From contig JAEWHY010000024.1 of assembly GCA_023387555.1 (NCBI GenBank), positions 1 to 34,027 on the forward strand: a DNA stretch of 34,027 nt, written 5' to 3'. The stretch's first letter is position 1. Every line of letters starts with the position of its first letter. Below are positions 7,162 to 15,646 of this stretch, piece by piece. A program made the position numbers and the translations under genes. Below the pieces are notes generated by a model. It saw nothing but the letters and a program-made list of their open reading frames with translations, was not told the origin of the DNA and did not search any database. This stretch comes from Pseudomonadota bacterium. GTDB taxonomy: Bacteria; Pseudomonadota; Alphaproteobacteria; Rhizobiales; Xanthobacteraceae.

Positions 7162-8114
7162 GCAGCCACCTGCTTGGCGCGGACGCTGTTGCGCAGCCGG
7201 TACCAAGTGCGTTCGACCAGCGGCGCGAGCCCGCCGGGGATGAAATACACGATCACCACGAAGCACAGGCCGAGCGCGATGCTGAAGTGATGCGGGAAGG
7301 TGCCGGCGAGGATTTCGGACAGCAGCACCAGCGGGATGGCGCCGACCATCGGGCCCCAGAACCGGCCGGCGCCGCCCAGGAGCGCGGCGATCAGCACCTG
7401 GAACGACCACGAATTGTTAAAGGCGATGCTGGCGTCGATATAGGGGTAGCGGAGCGCTAGCGTCGCGCCAACCAGCGCCATCGCCGAGGCCGACAGCGCA
7501 AAGCACAGCACCTTGACCCAGGTGGCGTTGATGCCGGTGTGACGCGCCACGGTCTCGTCCTCGCCGATTGCGCGCAACGCATAGCCGAGCCGCGACTGGC
7601 TCACATACCAGCTTCCGACGACCGTAATGAACGCCACCGCGAGCAGGATCAGGTAGATCGTGACGTTGGAGGCATCGGAGAAAATGTAGCGCGTCGCGGT
7701 CTTGTTGATCTTGATCTCCCACCAGTTGACCACCTGATGCACCAGTTCGGTCAGGCCGAAGGTGAAGACCACGAAATAGACCCCGCGCAGCCGCAGCGTC
7801 GACAGGCCGACGACGACCGCGATCAGGAATCCGATCGCCGCCGCGGCGATCAGCGCGAAGCCGATCGGGATGTAAACATGGGTGATCGCCAGCGTGTAGA
7901 TGCCGATGCCGAAGAAGGCCGCGGTTGCCAGCGAAATGTAGCGCGTCGCGCCGGAGAAGAACGACCATGCGGTCGCCAGCGCGATGTTGGCGAACATCAG
8001 CAAGAGGAAAGAGACGGTGTAGCTCGAGGCGTACAGCGGCAGCAGCGCGAGCGCCGCTCCCACCAGCACGAAGGTTGCGATCAGCCAGCGGTTCTTGTCG
8101 ATGATTTCAGGCAC
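7158..8114 (-). CDS. livM: LivM-type ABC transporter permease
   Basis: This 318-residue inner-membrane protein has about eight to ten hydrophobic helices. It carries the LivM-type features GLSTLRLRGVYFVVFTFG (about 103-120) and the cytoplasmic ATPase-contact loop SRLGYALRAIGEDETVARHTGI (about 178-200). The family motif LLGGAGRFWGPMVGA is at about 247-261. It forms the substrate pathway together with LivH. Its start overlaps the end of livH by eight bases, and its end overlaps livG. Length and order match standard HAAT importers. Confidence 0.93.
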   Translation of the reverse strand: MPEIIDKNRWLIATFVLVGAALALLPLYASSYTVSFLLLMFANIALATAWSFFSGATRYISLATAAFFGIGIYTLAITHVYIPIGFALIAAAAIGFLIAVVVGLSTLRLRGVYFVVFTFGLTELVHQVVNWWEIKINKTATRYIFSDASNVTIYLILLAVAFITVVGSWYVSQSRLGYALRAIGEDETVARHTGINATWVKVLCFALSASAMALVGATLALRYPYIDASIAFNNSWSFQVLIAALLGGAGRFWGPMVGAIPLVLLSEILAGTFPHHFSIALGLCFVVIVYFIPGGLAPLVERTWYRLRNSVRAKQVAA

Positions 8115-8976
8115 GGGTGAACAATCCGGTCGGCCGCACCAGAAGGATCAGCATGAACAGTGCGAAGTTGATGGCGATGGTCAGCGCCGGGTCGATCAGA
8201 TAGCCGCCGAGCGACTCCACGACGCCGAGCAGGATGCCGGCAGCGAGGGTGCCGGTGACCCGGCCGACGCCCGCCATGATGACGACGATCAGCGCCTTGA
8301 GCGTGTATTCGACGCCCGAGGTCGCGCTGAACGACACGAAGGTGGAGACCAGCATGCCGGACACCGCGGCCAGCGCGCCGCCGGCGGCGAACACCAGCGC
8401 CGAATGCTTCCTCACGTCGATGCCGACGAGGCCGGCCGCGACCGGATCGATGGTGATGGCGCGAAGCGCCGAACCGACCCGCGTGTAGCGGAGGATTCCG
8501 TAGAGCGCGAGCGCGAGCGCGCAGGCGCCGAGGAAGGCGACCAGCCGGTTGAGCGCGACAGTGGCGCCGAAGATATGGACCGGCACCGAGAGATAGCTGT
8601 AGCCGCGCAAATCGCCCGACCAGTGAACCAGCGCCAAGCCCTGAAACACGAAGAACAACCCGAAGGTGACCAGCACGGCGTCGGCGTCGAGCGCGTCCTG
8701 GTCCGGCGCGCGCTTGATCAGCGGCACCATCATGAACCGGTAGATCAGCCAGCTCAGCGCGAAGGCGATCGGGACACTGATGAACACACTGAGGAACGGA
8801 TTGAGCTTCCACAGCATGATGGTGAAGAACGCGATGAAGGCGCCGCCGACGAAGAATTCGCCGAACGACAGATTGAGAATGCGGGCGATGCCGTATTGCA
8901 GGTTCAGGCCGAGCGCGATGAGTCCATACATCCCGCCGAGGAGCAGCCCGTTGAGAAAGACTTCAAACAGGATCAC
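8107..8976 (-). CDS. livH: LivH-type ABC transporter permease
   Basis: This polytopic inner-membrane permease opens with the typical LivH sequence FLNGLLLGGMYGLIALGLNL. Further on it has the EAA-like loop RYTRVGSALRAI and a region that in most members reads ALGG-like, here AGVGRVTGTLAAGILLG. The GTG at 8976 is preferred because GGAAG lies eight bases upstream and because the protein then begins MILFEVFLNG, as in relatives; an in-frame GTG at 9000 would add eight residues. It follows the solute-binding protein gene after a 125-base gap that holds an inverted repeat. Confidence 0.92.
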   Translation of the reverse strand: MILFEVFLNGLLLGGMYGLIALGLNLQYGIARILNLSFGEFFVGGAFIAFFTIMLWKLNPFLSVFISVPIAFALSWLIYRFMMVPLIKRAPDQDALDADAVLVTFGLFFVFQGLALVHWSGDLRGYSYLSVPVHIFGATVALNRLVAFLGACALALALYGILRYTRVGSALRAITIDPVAAGLVGIDVRKHSALVFAAGGALAAVSGMLVSTFVSFSATSGVEYTLKALIVVIMAGVGRVTGTLAAGILLGVVESLGGYLIDPALTIAINFALFMLILLVRPTGLFTRA

Positions 8977-9008
8977 TGAAACAACTTCCGTCGGTCGCAC
9001 AATCGGGT

Positions 9009-9086
9009 GTCATGCCCCGCGCGGGCGGGGCATCCAGCGGGCGTGAGGCCCTTGCGCCTTCATCGCCCGCTGGCGCGGGCGATGAC
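9009..9086. repeat. Inverted repeat between binding-protein and permease genes
   Basis: GTCAT and ATGAC bound the element. A 10-bp perfect stem, CCAGCGGGCG (9034-9043) with CGCCCGCTGG (9064-9073), lies inside. It sits within the operon, after the solute-binding protein gene, where such hairpins commonly leave the binding protein more abundant than the permeases. That effect is an inference. Confidence 0.7.
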
Positions 9087-9101
9087 CGTTCGGTGGTTCC
9101 G

Positions 9102-10319
9102 TTACGACCAGGCCGGCTTCGGGAACACCGGCTGGCGCGCGCCGGACTTGTCCGCCGGGAACACGCCGACCACTTCGCCGTTCTGCCACTGGCCGACGGC
9201 CCAGGGGCTGGCGTTGCGCTGGTCCTTGTAGGACAACTCGCCCCACAGCGTCTTGAACTTGTCGCGGGCGATCGCGTCGCGGATCTTCTTGCGGTCGATT
9301 TCGCCGACGGATTCGATGGCCTGCTGGGTGACCTGCAGCCCGCTGTAGACGTTGATCGCGCCGGCTTCCGACACCCGGTTGAACATCGCCTGGTGCGCCT
9401 TGTTGTATTCGGCCATGCCGGGTTCGTCCGGATTGAGGCCGCCATACACGAAGATGCCGTTGACGTTGTTGCCGTACTTGCCCTTCAGGCCCGGGAACAC
9501 ACCGCCGATGGCGAGATACATGATCTGCGGATTGAAGCCGACGATCTTGCATTGCTCCGGCAGCATGAAGGTGTCCGGCGGATAGCTCATTGCGATGAAC
9601 GCGTCGGGGCTCGCGGCCATGGCTTCGCGCACCAGCGGCTGCAGGTCGGACGAGCCGAACGGATAGCTCTTGTTGTAGACGACCTCGATATCGTTCTTCT
9701 TCGCGGCCTCGAGGAAAGCGCCGTTCATCTCGACGCCAAATTCGACATTCGGATGGATCACCGCGGCACGGCCCTTGATCTTGCCGGCCTTCTTCAGGTC
9801 GCCCATCATTTTGGCGAGCGGCTCGGTAGATTCGTTGGGCTGCGAGATGTTCCAAAACGCGAACGGCCATCGCGGGCCGAGCGTGTAGGTCTTGTTGGTC
9901 GTCGCCGTCGTGTAGATCACCGGATATTCGTACTTGTTGGTGACCGGCGCCGATGCCAGGTTCATGTGGCTGGCATAGGGGCTCAGGATCATGTCGACCT
10001 TGTCCTGCTGGATCAGCCGCTCGGTGAGCTTGAGCAGTTCGTCGGGCTTGCCCTGGTCGTCATAGGCGATGAACTCGATCGGCACCTTCTTGCCGAATTT
10101 CTTCAGCATGATCCCGCCGTCGTCGTTCACCCGCTTCTGCCACAGCTTGTATTGCGACACGCTGGTGGATTCCGCACCCGGCCCGAGCGGGCCGGACTGG
10201 GTGATCGCATAGCCGAAGCGGATGCTCGACGGCGCCGCCTGCGCCTGCGCGTAGACCGTCGGCAGTGTCGACGCGCCGACGATCGCGGCGCTGCCTTTCA
10301 CGAATGTCCTTCTGTCCAT
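9102..10319 (-). CDS. HAAT-family periplasmic substrate-binding protein
   Basis: This 405-residue type I periplasmic binding protein (Leu/Ile/Val-binding fold) captures the substrate for the importer encoded downstream. The N-terminus is MDRRTFVKGSAA, a twin-arginine-like signal with cleavage probably after YAQAQA (about residue 28). The mature protein begins with the family pattern IRFGYAITQSGPLGPG and has LTERLIQQDKVDMILSPYAS. The start ATG at 10319 follows GGGAGGA; the longer frame upstream has no ribosome site. The binding pocket does not reveal the ligand, and this family also imports aromatic acids and amides. The gene lies between the hydrolase and livH. Confidence 0.93.
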   Translation of the reverse strand: MDRRTFVKGSAAIVGASTLPTVYAQAQAAPSSIRFGYAITQSGPLGPGAESTSVSQYKLWQKRVNDDGGIMLKKFGKKVPIEFIAYDDQGKPDELLKLTERLIQQDKVDMILSPYASHMNLASAPVTNKYEYPVIYTTATTNKTYTLGPRWPFAFWNISQPNESTEPLAKMMGDLKKAGKIKGRAAVIHPNVEFGVEMNGAFLEAAKKNDIEVVYNKSYPFGSSDLQPLVREAMAASPDAFIAMSYPPDTFMLPEQCKIVGFNPQIMYLAIGGVFPGLKGKYGNNVNGIFVYGGLNPDEPGMAEYNKAHQAMFNRVSEAGAINVYSGLQVTQQAIESVGEIDRKKIRDAIARDKFKTLWGELSYKDQRNASPWAVGQWQNGEVVGVFPADKSGARQPVFPKPAWS

Positions 10320-10448
10320 TCCATCCTCCCGTTGTTCTGTTTCGGTGCATGCCGGCTTCTGTGACCGGCTCCGCACCATTCGTCTTGTCGCTCACGGGCC
10401 CGCGCCGCGGCGCGCGCCGGTGTATCCAGCAAAGAAAAAGCGGTGCGG

Positions 10449-11213
10449 TCAGCTCATGAAACGCGCTACGGCGTCCACGGCCTCGGGCCGTTCCAGATGC
10501 ACGAGATGGCCGGCGCCCTTGTAGACCTGGATGTCGGCGTTCGGGATGAACTTGCGCCAGGTCTCGGCTTGTCCAGCCGGGATGATCTTGTCCTCCTCGC
10601 CCCAGATGATCTGGGTCGGCACCTTGATGCGGTGAAGATAGCGCATGAACTTCGGATCGCCCGGATGCTCCCAGAACAGCCGCGCGACGGTGGTGGCTTC
10701 GCGATAGCGATCGCCCATGAAATCGAGGTCCGGCTTCTCCGGCAGTTTCTTCTTCAGCACCTCGAAGTCCGACACGAGGAGGCCCGGCACCGCCTCGCCC
10801 GGCACCGCGAGGATATCGAGCATCGGGTTCTTCGGGTCAATCAGGCCGGCTGGCGCAATCAGGCTCAGTTTCCTGACGCGGTGGCCATGCTCGCTGGCGA
10901 ATTTCGCCGCGAGATAGCCGCCCATCGACAGCCCGACCAGGTTGAACCGGTCGAGCCGCAGCATGTCGAACAGCTCGAGATAATGCATGACGTAGTCATG
11001 CATCGTGGTGAAGGTCGGGTCGTCGCCGGATTCGCCGAAGCCCGGATGGTACGGAGCGATCACGCGGAAGCGGTCGGTCCAGCGTTCGGCGAAATCGAAA
11101 CCGTCCACGGTGCCGGCGCCGTGGAAGAACACCAGCGGTTCGCCGTGGCCGGCGGTATGGACGACGGTCTTGACGCCATCGACGGTGAGAGTCTGACGCT
11201 CGAACTTGCTCAT
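10449..11213 (-). CDS. Alpha/beta hydrolase
   Basis: This 254-residue alpha/beta-fold hydrolase has the oxyanion segment HGAG at 31-34 and the nucleophile elbow GLSMGG with Ser96. A probable acidic residue lies in WGEEDKIIP, and the catalytic His is in GAGHLVHLE (His236). Family members cleave esters, lactones, amides or carbon-carbon bonds of ring-fission products; which applies here cannot be read from the sequence. It starts 18 bases after the luciferase-like monooxygenase stops and is 129 bases from the binding protein, so it belongs to the uptake operon. It probably acts after one of the two monooxygenases of the locus. Confidence 0.92.
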   Translation of the reverse strand: MSKFERQTLTVDGVKTVVHTAGHGEPLVFFHGAGTVDGFDFAERWTDRFRVIAPYHPGFGESGDDPTFTTMHDYVMHYLELFDMLRLDRFNLVGLSMGGYLAAKFASEHGHRVRKLSLIAPAGLIDPKNPMLDILAVPGEAVPGLLVSDFEVLKKKLPEKPDLDFMGDRYREATTVARLFWEHPGDPKFMRYLHRIKVPTQIIWGEEDKIIPAGQAETWRKFIPNADIQVYKGAGHLVHLERPEAVDAVARFMS

Positions 11214-11231
11214 TGCTGATGTCTCTTCCCG

Positions 11232-12401
11232 TTACTCGGCGGCCATGCGTTGCGGAGCGCCGCTCTGCTTCCTCAGGCGCGGCATCACTTCCTCCGCGAA
11301 CAGCGTGAGGTTCTTCACCGTCTTCCAGTGCGGCATGTCGGCGACATGCATCACGCTGTTGATGTGGTTGGTCTTCATGCGTGCGGACCATTCGCCGATG
11401 TCATTGGCAACCTTGTCCGGGGTGCCGACCGAAATGAAGAAGGACGAAGAGATCGCCTTGAAGTCGAAGCCGCCATGCATCTTGTCGGCGGTGGCGGCGC
11501 GCACCTTCAGCTGATCGACCGACAGATACCCCGGAGGCGCGAGATATTGCGGAATGGTGCGGGCGAAATCCTCGAAGAAGCGCTGCAGATGCGGGATGTA
11601 TTCCTTCTCCGCCTGTTCCTGGGTTTCCGCGACATAGACGAAGGTCAAGAGCGGCAGTTGGTCCGGGCGGATGGTGTGGCCGTATTGCGAGGCGCGCTCG
11701 CGCAATTGATCGTTCAGCTCCTTGGCGCGCGCCTGCGTCACGAACACCGAGGCGTAGCCGAAGCCGAGTTCCGCCGCGATCTCGATGGTCTCGGGCGAGC
11801 CGGTGCCGACGATGTAGCAGGGCGGATGCGGCCGCTGATAAGGCCGCGGCCACGGATTGAGGAAGCGGTAGGTATAGTGGTTGCCGTAATGCGTGGTCGG
11901 TCCGTCCTCGGACCAGGCCTGCAGGATGATCTTCAGCGACTCGCGGAATTTGTCGCGCGCGGTCGCCGGGTTCACCGGGTTCGACCAGTATTCCATGCCG
12001 GTGCCGAGCGGGAATGCGACCTCGAGGCGGCCCTTCGACATCACGTCCAGCGTCGCGTATTCCTCCGCCAGCCGGTTCGGCATCATGAAATTCGGCGGCG
12101 TGCCCCACACGCAGATGCGCACATTCTTGGTCTGCGCGATGATCGACGAAGCGATGATGTTCGGGGTCGCCATCATCGAATAGACGGTGTTGTGGTGCTC
12201 GTTCACCACGACCGCGTCGTATCCAAGTTCGTCCGCAAGAACGAGTTCGCCGATGTAGCGATTGTAGAGTTCGTGCCCCTTGTCGGGATCGAAATACTTG
12301 TTCGGGAAACTGACCCAGGTCGATTTGAACTCCTTGTGGTTTTCGGGGAGGTAGGAATACGGCATGAAATGCATGACGTTGAAGCGAAGTGGCGCAGCCA
12401 T
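11232..12401 (-). CDS. Luciferase-like (LLM) flavin-dependent monooxygenase
   Basis: This 389-residue TIM-barrel monooxygenase is of the bacterial luciferase family. Recognisable parts are the N-terminal strand FNVMHFMPY, VVNEHHN (about 59-65), GRLEVAFPLGTG in the flavin site, and PETIEIAAELGFGYASVFV. Such enzymes use reduced flavin and O2 to oxidise aldehydes, sulfonates, cyclic ketones or N-heterocycles. The start is ATG at 12401 after AAGGAGAG; an open upstream frame exists but has no family similarity. It is the first gene of the leftward operon that continues through the hydrolase and the ABC importer. No dedicated flavin reductase is encoded nearby. Confidence 0.92.
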   Translation of the reverse strand: MAAPLRFNVMHFMPYSYLPENHKEFKSTWVSFPNKYFDPDKGHELYNRYIGELVLADELGYDAVVVNEHHNTVYSMMATPNIIASSIIAQTKNVRICVWGTPPNFMMPNRLAEEYATLDVMSKGRLEVAFPLGTGMEYWSNPVNPATARDKFRESLKIILQAWSEDGPTTHYGNHYTYRFLNPWPRPYQRPHPPCYIVGTGSPETIEIAAELGFGYASVFVTQARAKELNDQLRERASQYGHTIRPDQLPLLTFVYVAETQEQAEKEYIPHLQRFFEDFARTIPQYLAPPGYLSVDQLKVRAATADKMHGGFDFKAISSSFFISVGTPDKVANDIGEWSARMKTNHINSVMHVADMPHWKTVKNLTLFAEEVMPRLRKQSGAPQRMAAE

Positions 12402-12494
12402 CGCGTGTCTCTCCTTGCATTTTCCTCGTGGGAACGCTCGCCTGTTGGCCGGCGATGCGTCGAGGGTCTTTGCAACCCATTTCCCGTCGCGATC

Positions 12495-12523
12495 ATTCTG
12501 AGATTGGCGATTGAGCGAGTCAA
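12495..12523 (-). promoter_or_regulatory. Candidate sigma70-type promoter of the LLM-hydrolase-ABC operon
   Basis: On the minus strand, TTGACT (12523-12518) and CAGAAT (12500-12495) are 17 bases apart, about 95 bases before the first start codon of the operon. The -35 is close to consensus; the -10 matches at four of six positions. Confidence 0.45.
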
Positions 12524-12639
12524 CGGTAACACGGTGTCGGTGCATCGGGGCGCAATGCCGCAACCGGATATTCTGATGTTTCGCCAGCAAAACCGGGACG
12601 CCCCGCCGGCCGAAGGGCTCACGGTTGGCGCGACCGAGA

Positions 12640-12688
12640 TGTGTCAAAAACATACAAATACGGCGCCGCTGATGCGGCGCCGTATTTG
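12640..12688 (-). terminator. Intrinsic terminator after the TRAP binding-protein gene
   Basis: A perfect 15-bp stem, CAAATACGGCGCCGC with its complement at 12674-12688, has a TGAT loop. On the minus strand it is followed by a T-rich stretch (TATGTTTTTG). It lies 57 bases beyond the stop codon of the leftward gene. Confidence 0.75.
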
Positions 12689-12744
12689 TTTGAATGCGAT
12701 CGGCTGACCGCCGATACTTTCGACGCGGTCCGTCGATCTCCTCA

Positions 12745-13770
12745 CTATTTCGGTGCGGCGCCCGCCTTTTCGACCGAGGTCACGAGGTCGTTGAGGACCG
12801 CGTCCGGGTTATGTCCGGCCTTGCGGACGCCTTCGGCCCAGGTCTTCCGCACCGGCTCGGCCGCGGCTTTCCACGCCGCCACCTGTTCCGGGGTGAGCGC
12901 ATACACCTCGTGATCCTTCATCGCCTGGAACTTCGGCAGGCCCGCCATTTCGAAGTCAGCCCAGGCGGAGGCCATCTTGACCGCCCATTCGTTGCTGCAA
13001 TGGTCGTCGATGACCTTCTTCTGCGCGGCCGACATCGCGTCGTATTTGGCCCTGTTCATCACATAGCCGATCGGCGACATGTAGAACGGCGCGTTCATGT
13101 GATACTTCGTGACCTTGTCGAGTCCGAACAGCAGCATCGAGCCCCAGGGAAAGGTCAGCGCGTCGGCGACGCCTTTCTCGATCACATCGCGCGCCTCCGG
13201 CGCCGAGGCCTGTACGTTGGTGCCGCCGAGCAGGGTGATGAAGCTTCCGATCGTTGCGTTGGCCGGACGCACCTTCAGGCCCTTGACGTCCTCCGGCAAC
13301 GCGATCTTCTTGGTCCGGCTGTGGAACGTCCCGGGCTCATGGACCAGCATGAGGCAGAATTTGACGTCTTTCATCTCCTTTCCGGCATAACGCCGGTACC
13401 AATCGTCGATCGCTTGCGATCCGCCCTTCGCGTTCGCTGCGAGAAAAGGCAGTTCCATCGCGCCGGCGATCGGGAAACGGCCGGGCTGATAACCCGGATT
13501 GATCATGGCGAAGTCGGCAATGCCGTCACGCGCCATGTCGTAATGATCGAACGCCTTGCCAAGCTGCTGCGCGGGAAAGATGCTGAAGGTGAGCGTTCCG
13601 CCCGACGCCTTCGTCATCGATGCGGCCCATTCTTCGGTGGGCTTGTGCAATGGATGACTCGCCGGCACCCAATGCGCGATCTTCAGCGCAACCGGTTTGT
13701 CCTGTGCGAGAGATGCTGCGGGCAGCAGGACGGTCGCCGCAAGAGCGGCGGCAGCGAGATGGCGGGACAT
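12745..13770 (-). CDS. TRAP transporter solute-binding protein, DctP family (orphan)
   Basis: This 341-residue periplasmic protein has a Sec signal peptide (MSRHLAAAALAATVLLPAASLAQ, cleavage near residue 23). The DctP fold begins with LKIAHWVPASHPLHK. The substrate-clamping region shows LKVRPANATIGSFITLLGG, where the Arg normally pairs with a carboxylate, so an organic acid is the likely ligand. The start ATG at 13770 is preceded by GGAGGAAGG. No small (DctQ) or large (DctM) membrane subunit lies in the window, so it must use components encoded elsewhere, act as a sensor-type binding protein, or be a relic. It is divergent from the GMC oxidoreductase. Confidence 0.92.
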   Translation of the reverse strand: MSRHLAAAALAATVLLPAASLAQDKPVALKIAHWVPASHPLHKPTEEWAASMTKASGGTLTFSIFPAQQLGKAFDHYDMARDGIADFAMINPGYQPGRFPIAGAMELPFLAANAKGGSQAIDDWYRRYAGKEMKDVKFCLMLVHEPGTFHSRTKKIALPEDVKGLKVRPANATIGSFITLLGGTNVQASAPEARDVIEKGVADALTFPWGSMLLFGLDKVTKYHMNAPFYMSPIGYVMNRAKYDAMSAAQKKVIDDHCSNEWAVKMASAWADFEMAGLPKFQAMKDHEVYALTPEQVAAWKAAAEPVRKTWAEGVRKAGHNPDAVLNDLVTSVEKAGAAPK

Positions 13771-13792
13771 GGCCTTCCTCCAATATTTCAAG

Positions 13793-13806
13793 AGTCTTTG
13801 AAGACT
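13793..13806. promoter_or_regulatory. Perfect palindrome upstream of the TRAP binding-protein gene
   Basis: AGTCTT-TG-AAGACT lies 22 bases upstream of the binding-protein start codon, in the gap shared with the divergent oxidoreductase. It is a plausible operator, but no matching regulator was identified. Confidence 0.35.
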
Positions 13807-13937
13807 TCTGGTTTTTGCAGCGGTTCATCCGCGGCGATCGCTGCTGCTGTAGCATCAACCGACCGCAAGATTCAGATCGCGTTTGACGGATGAAACACAA
13901 TGATGGCGCGCGACATTTTGTGCGCTAGCAATGGCGC

Positions 13938-15560
13938 ATGGAAAACGTGTTCGATTACATCATCATCGGAGCCGGTTCTGCGGGTTGTGTGCTGGCGTCA
14001 CGTCTCAGCGAGGATCAGTCCGTTCGCGTGCTGGTTCTCGAAGCGGGGCCTGCGCCTCGCACGCCCTGGATACGCATTCCGGCAGGCACGTCACAACTGA
14101 TCTTTCCCGGGAAATACAACTGGGGTTATTCGACCGAGCCCGAGCCGTATCTCGATGGACGCAGCGTCTATGTGCCGCGCGGCCGGACGCTCGGCGGCTC
14201 CAGCGCGATCAACGGCATGGCCTATGTGCGCGGTCATCCGCAGGATTACGATCAGTGGCGCCAGCTCGGCAATGCCGGCTGGGGCTGGTCGGATGTGCTG
14301 CCCTATTTCCGCAAGTCGGAACGATACGAAGACGGGCAGAGCGATCTGCATGGCGGCGATGGCGCGCTGCATGTCACGTCACCCTATATCAAGCACCCTG
14401 CCTCGCAGGATTTCATCAGGGCGGGCGTGGCGCTCGGTCTCCAGGAGCGCGCCGACTTCAATGGCGCAGAACAGGAGGGAACGGGCTTCTTGCATTTCAC
14501 CATCCGCGATGGACGCCGGCACTCGACATACGATGCCTTTCTTCGGCCGATCGAACATAGGCCCAATCTGACGATCGCGACCGCCGCTGCGGTGCAGCGC
14601 ATCGAGATCGCCGGGCGCCGTGCGACCGGCGTGCATTACAGGCGCGGTCGCGAGCCGCAATTCGCCACGGCGCGGCGTGACGTCGTTCTCTGCGCCGGTG
14701 CGCTCGATTCGCCCAAGCTGCTGATGGTGTCGGGGATTGGGCCGGGTGAGACGTTGCAGAAATTCTCGGTTCCGGTGGTAGCCGATGTGCCGGGCGTCGG
14801 GGAAAATCTGCAGGATCACCTCTACATCCATCACACCTATCGATCCACGCCCGACAGTTCGATCAACGCCGATCTGCGCGGGGTGCGCAAATATCTCCAT
14901 GGCGCTCATTATGTGATGACGCGGCGCGGCCTGCTCAGTCTCGGTGCATCGCAGGCTGCCGCCTTCGTGCGCGCGTTGCCCGGCTCCGAGCGGCCCGATC
15001 TGCAGCTCATGTTCCGGCCGGTGAGCTGGGAGTTCAGCCCGAAGGGTACGCTGGTGATCGGCGATACGCCCGCGGTCGGCGCCTCGGTTTGCGTGCTGCG
15101 GCCGCATTCGCGTGGGCGCGTATCGCTGCGCGGTCCGTCTGCGGATCAGTCGCCTGCGATCCTTGCGAATTATCTGCAGTCGTCGGTCGATCGTCAGGCG
15201 GTGATCGCCGGCGTTCACTGGCTGCGGCGTCTGTTCGAGACCGAGCCGCTGAGGTCACGCATCGTGTCCGAAGTCTCGCCGGGAGAGGCCGTCATGTCCG
15301 ACGACGAGATCCTCGCCTATGCGCGCAAGACGTTGCAGTCGATGCATCATTGGTCCGGAACCTGCAAAATGGGCGACACCCGCAACGACCCGCTGGCTGT
15401 GGTCGACGATGCTCTTCGTGTGCGCGGCATCGACGGGCTGCGCGTTGTCGATGCCTCGATCATGCCGCTGATCCCATCCGGCAATACCAATGCTCCGACG
15501 ATCATGGTTGCGGAAAAGGCCGCCGATCTCATTCGGCAAACGGCGAAACAGGCCGCCTGA
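13938..15560 (+). CDS. GMC-family FAD-dependent oxidoreductase (choline dehydrogenase-like)
   Basis: This 540-residue glucose-methanol-choline oxidoreductase has the N-terminal dinucleotide motif IIIGAGSAGCVLA (8-20) and the second FAD segment LVLEAG. The GMC signature stretch is GRTLGGSSAINGM (about 83-95), the second signature GALDSPKLLMVSGIGP, and the C-terminal catalytic region MHHWSGTCKMG is followed by SGNTNAPTIMVAEKA. It oxidises an alcohol to an aldehyde or acid; the substrate is unknown. The ribosome site before ATG 13938 is weak. It diverges from the TRAP binding protein, so the imported acid and the oxidised alcohol may belong to one pathway, which is an inference. Confidence 0.92.
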   Translation: MENVFDYIIIGAGSAGCVLASRLSEDQSVRVLVLEAGPAPRTPWIRIPAGTSQLIFPGKYNWGYSTEPEPYLDGRSVYVPRGRTLGGSSAINGMAYVRGHPQDYDQWRQLGNAGWGWSDVLPYFRKSERYEDGQSDLHGGDGALHVTSPYIKHPASQDFIRAGVALGLQERADFNGAEQEGTGFLHFTIRDGRRHSTYDAFLRPIEHRPNLTIATAAAVQRIEIAGRRATGVHYRRGREPQFATARRDVVLCAGALDSPKLLMVSGIGPGETLQKFSVPVVADVPGVGENLQDHLYIHHTYRSTPDSSINADLRGVRKYLHGAHYVMTRRGLLSLGASQAAAFVRALPGSERPDLQLMFRPVSWEFSPKGTLVIGDTPAVGASVCVLRPHSRGRVSLRGPSADQSPAILANYLQSSVDRQAVIAGVHWLRRLFETEPLRSRIVSEVSPGEAVMSDDEILAYARKTLQSMHHWSGTCKMGDTRNDPLAVVDDALRVRGIDGLRVVDASIMPLIPSGNTNAPTIMVAEKAADLIRQTAKQAA

Positions 15561-15646
15561 TCCGGAGCGGCCACATCCGGTGCTGAGCTGGCGTTAACCG
15601 GCTGCTTGCCTTTTGCGGCCAGCGGCCAACGGCCGTTTCATGGCGG

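Larger units (their letters stand above)
12402..12744. other. 343-base intergenic region
   Basis: No gene is supported here. The region holds the terminator of the TRAP binding-protein gene (12640-12688) and a promoter candidate for the leftward monooxygenase-transporter operon (12495-12523). The open frames seen through it are extensions of neighbouring genes or antisense shadows. Confidence 0.6.

Noticed and set aside
11250..12707. Long rightward open frame opposite the LLM monooxygenase
   Set aside because: The composition is that of an antisense shadow; the leftward gene has recognisable family motifs and a good ribosome site.
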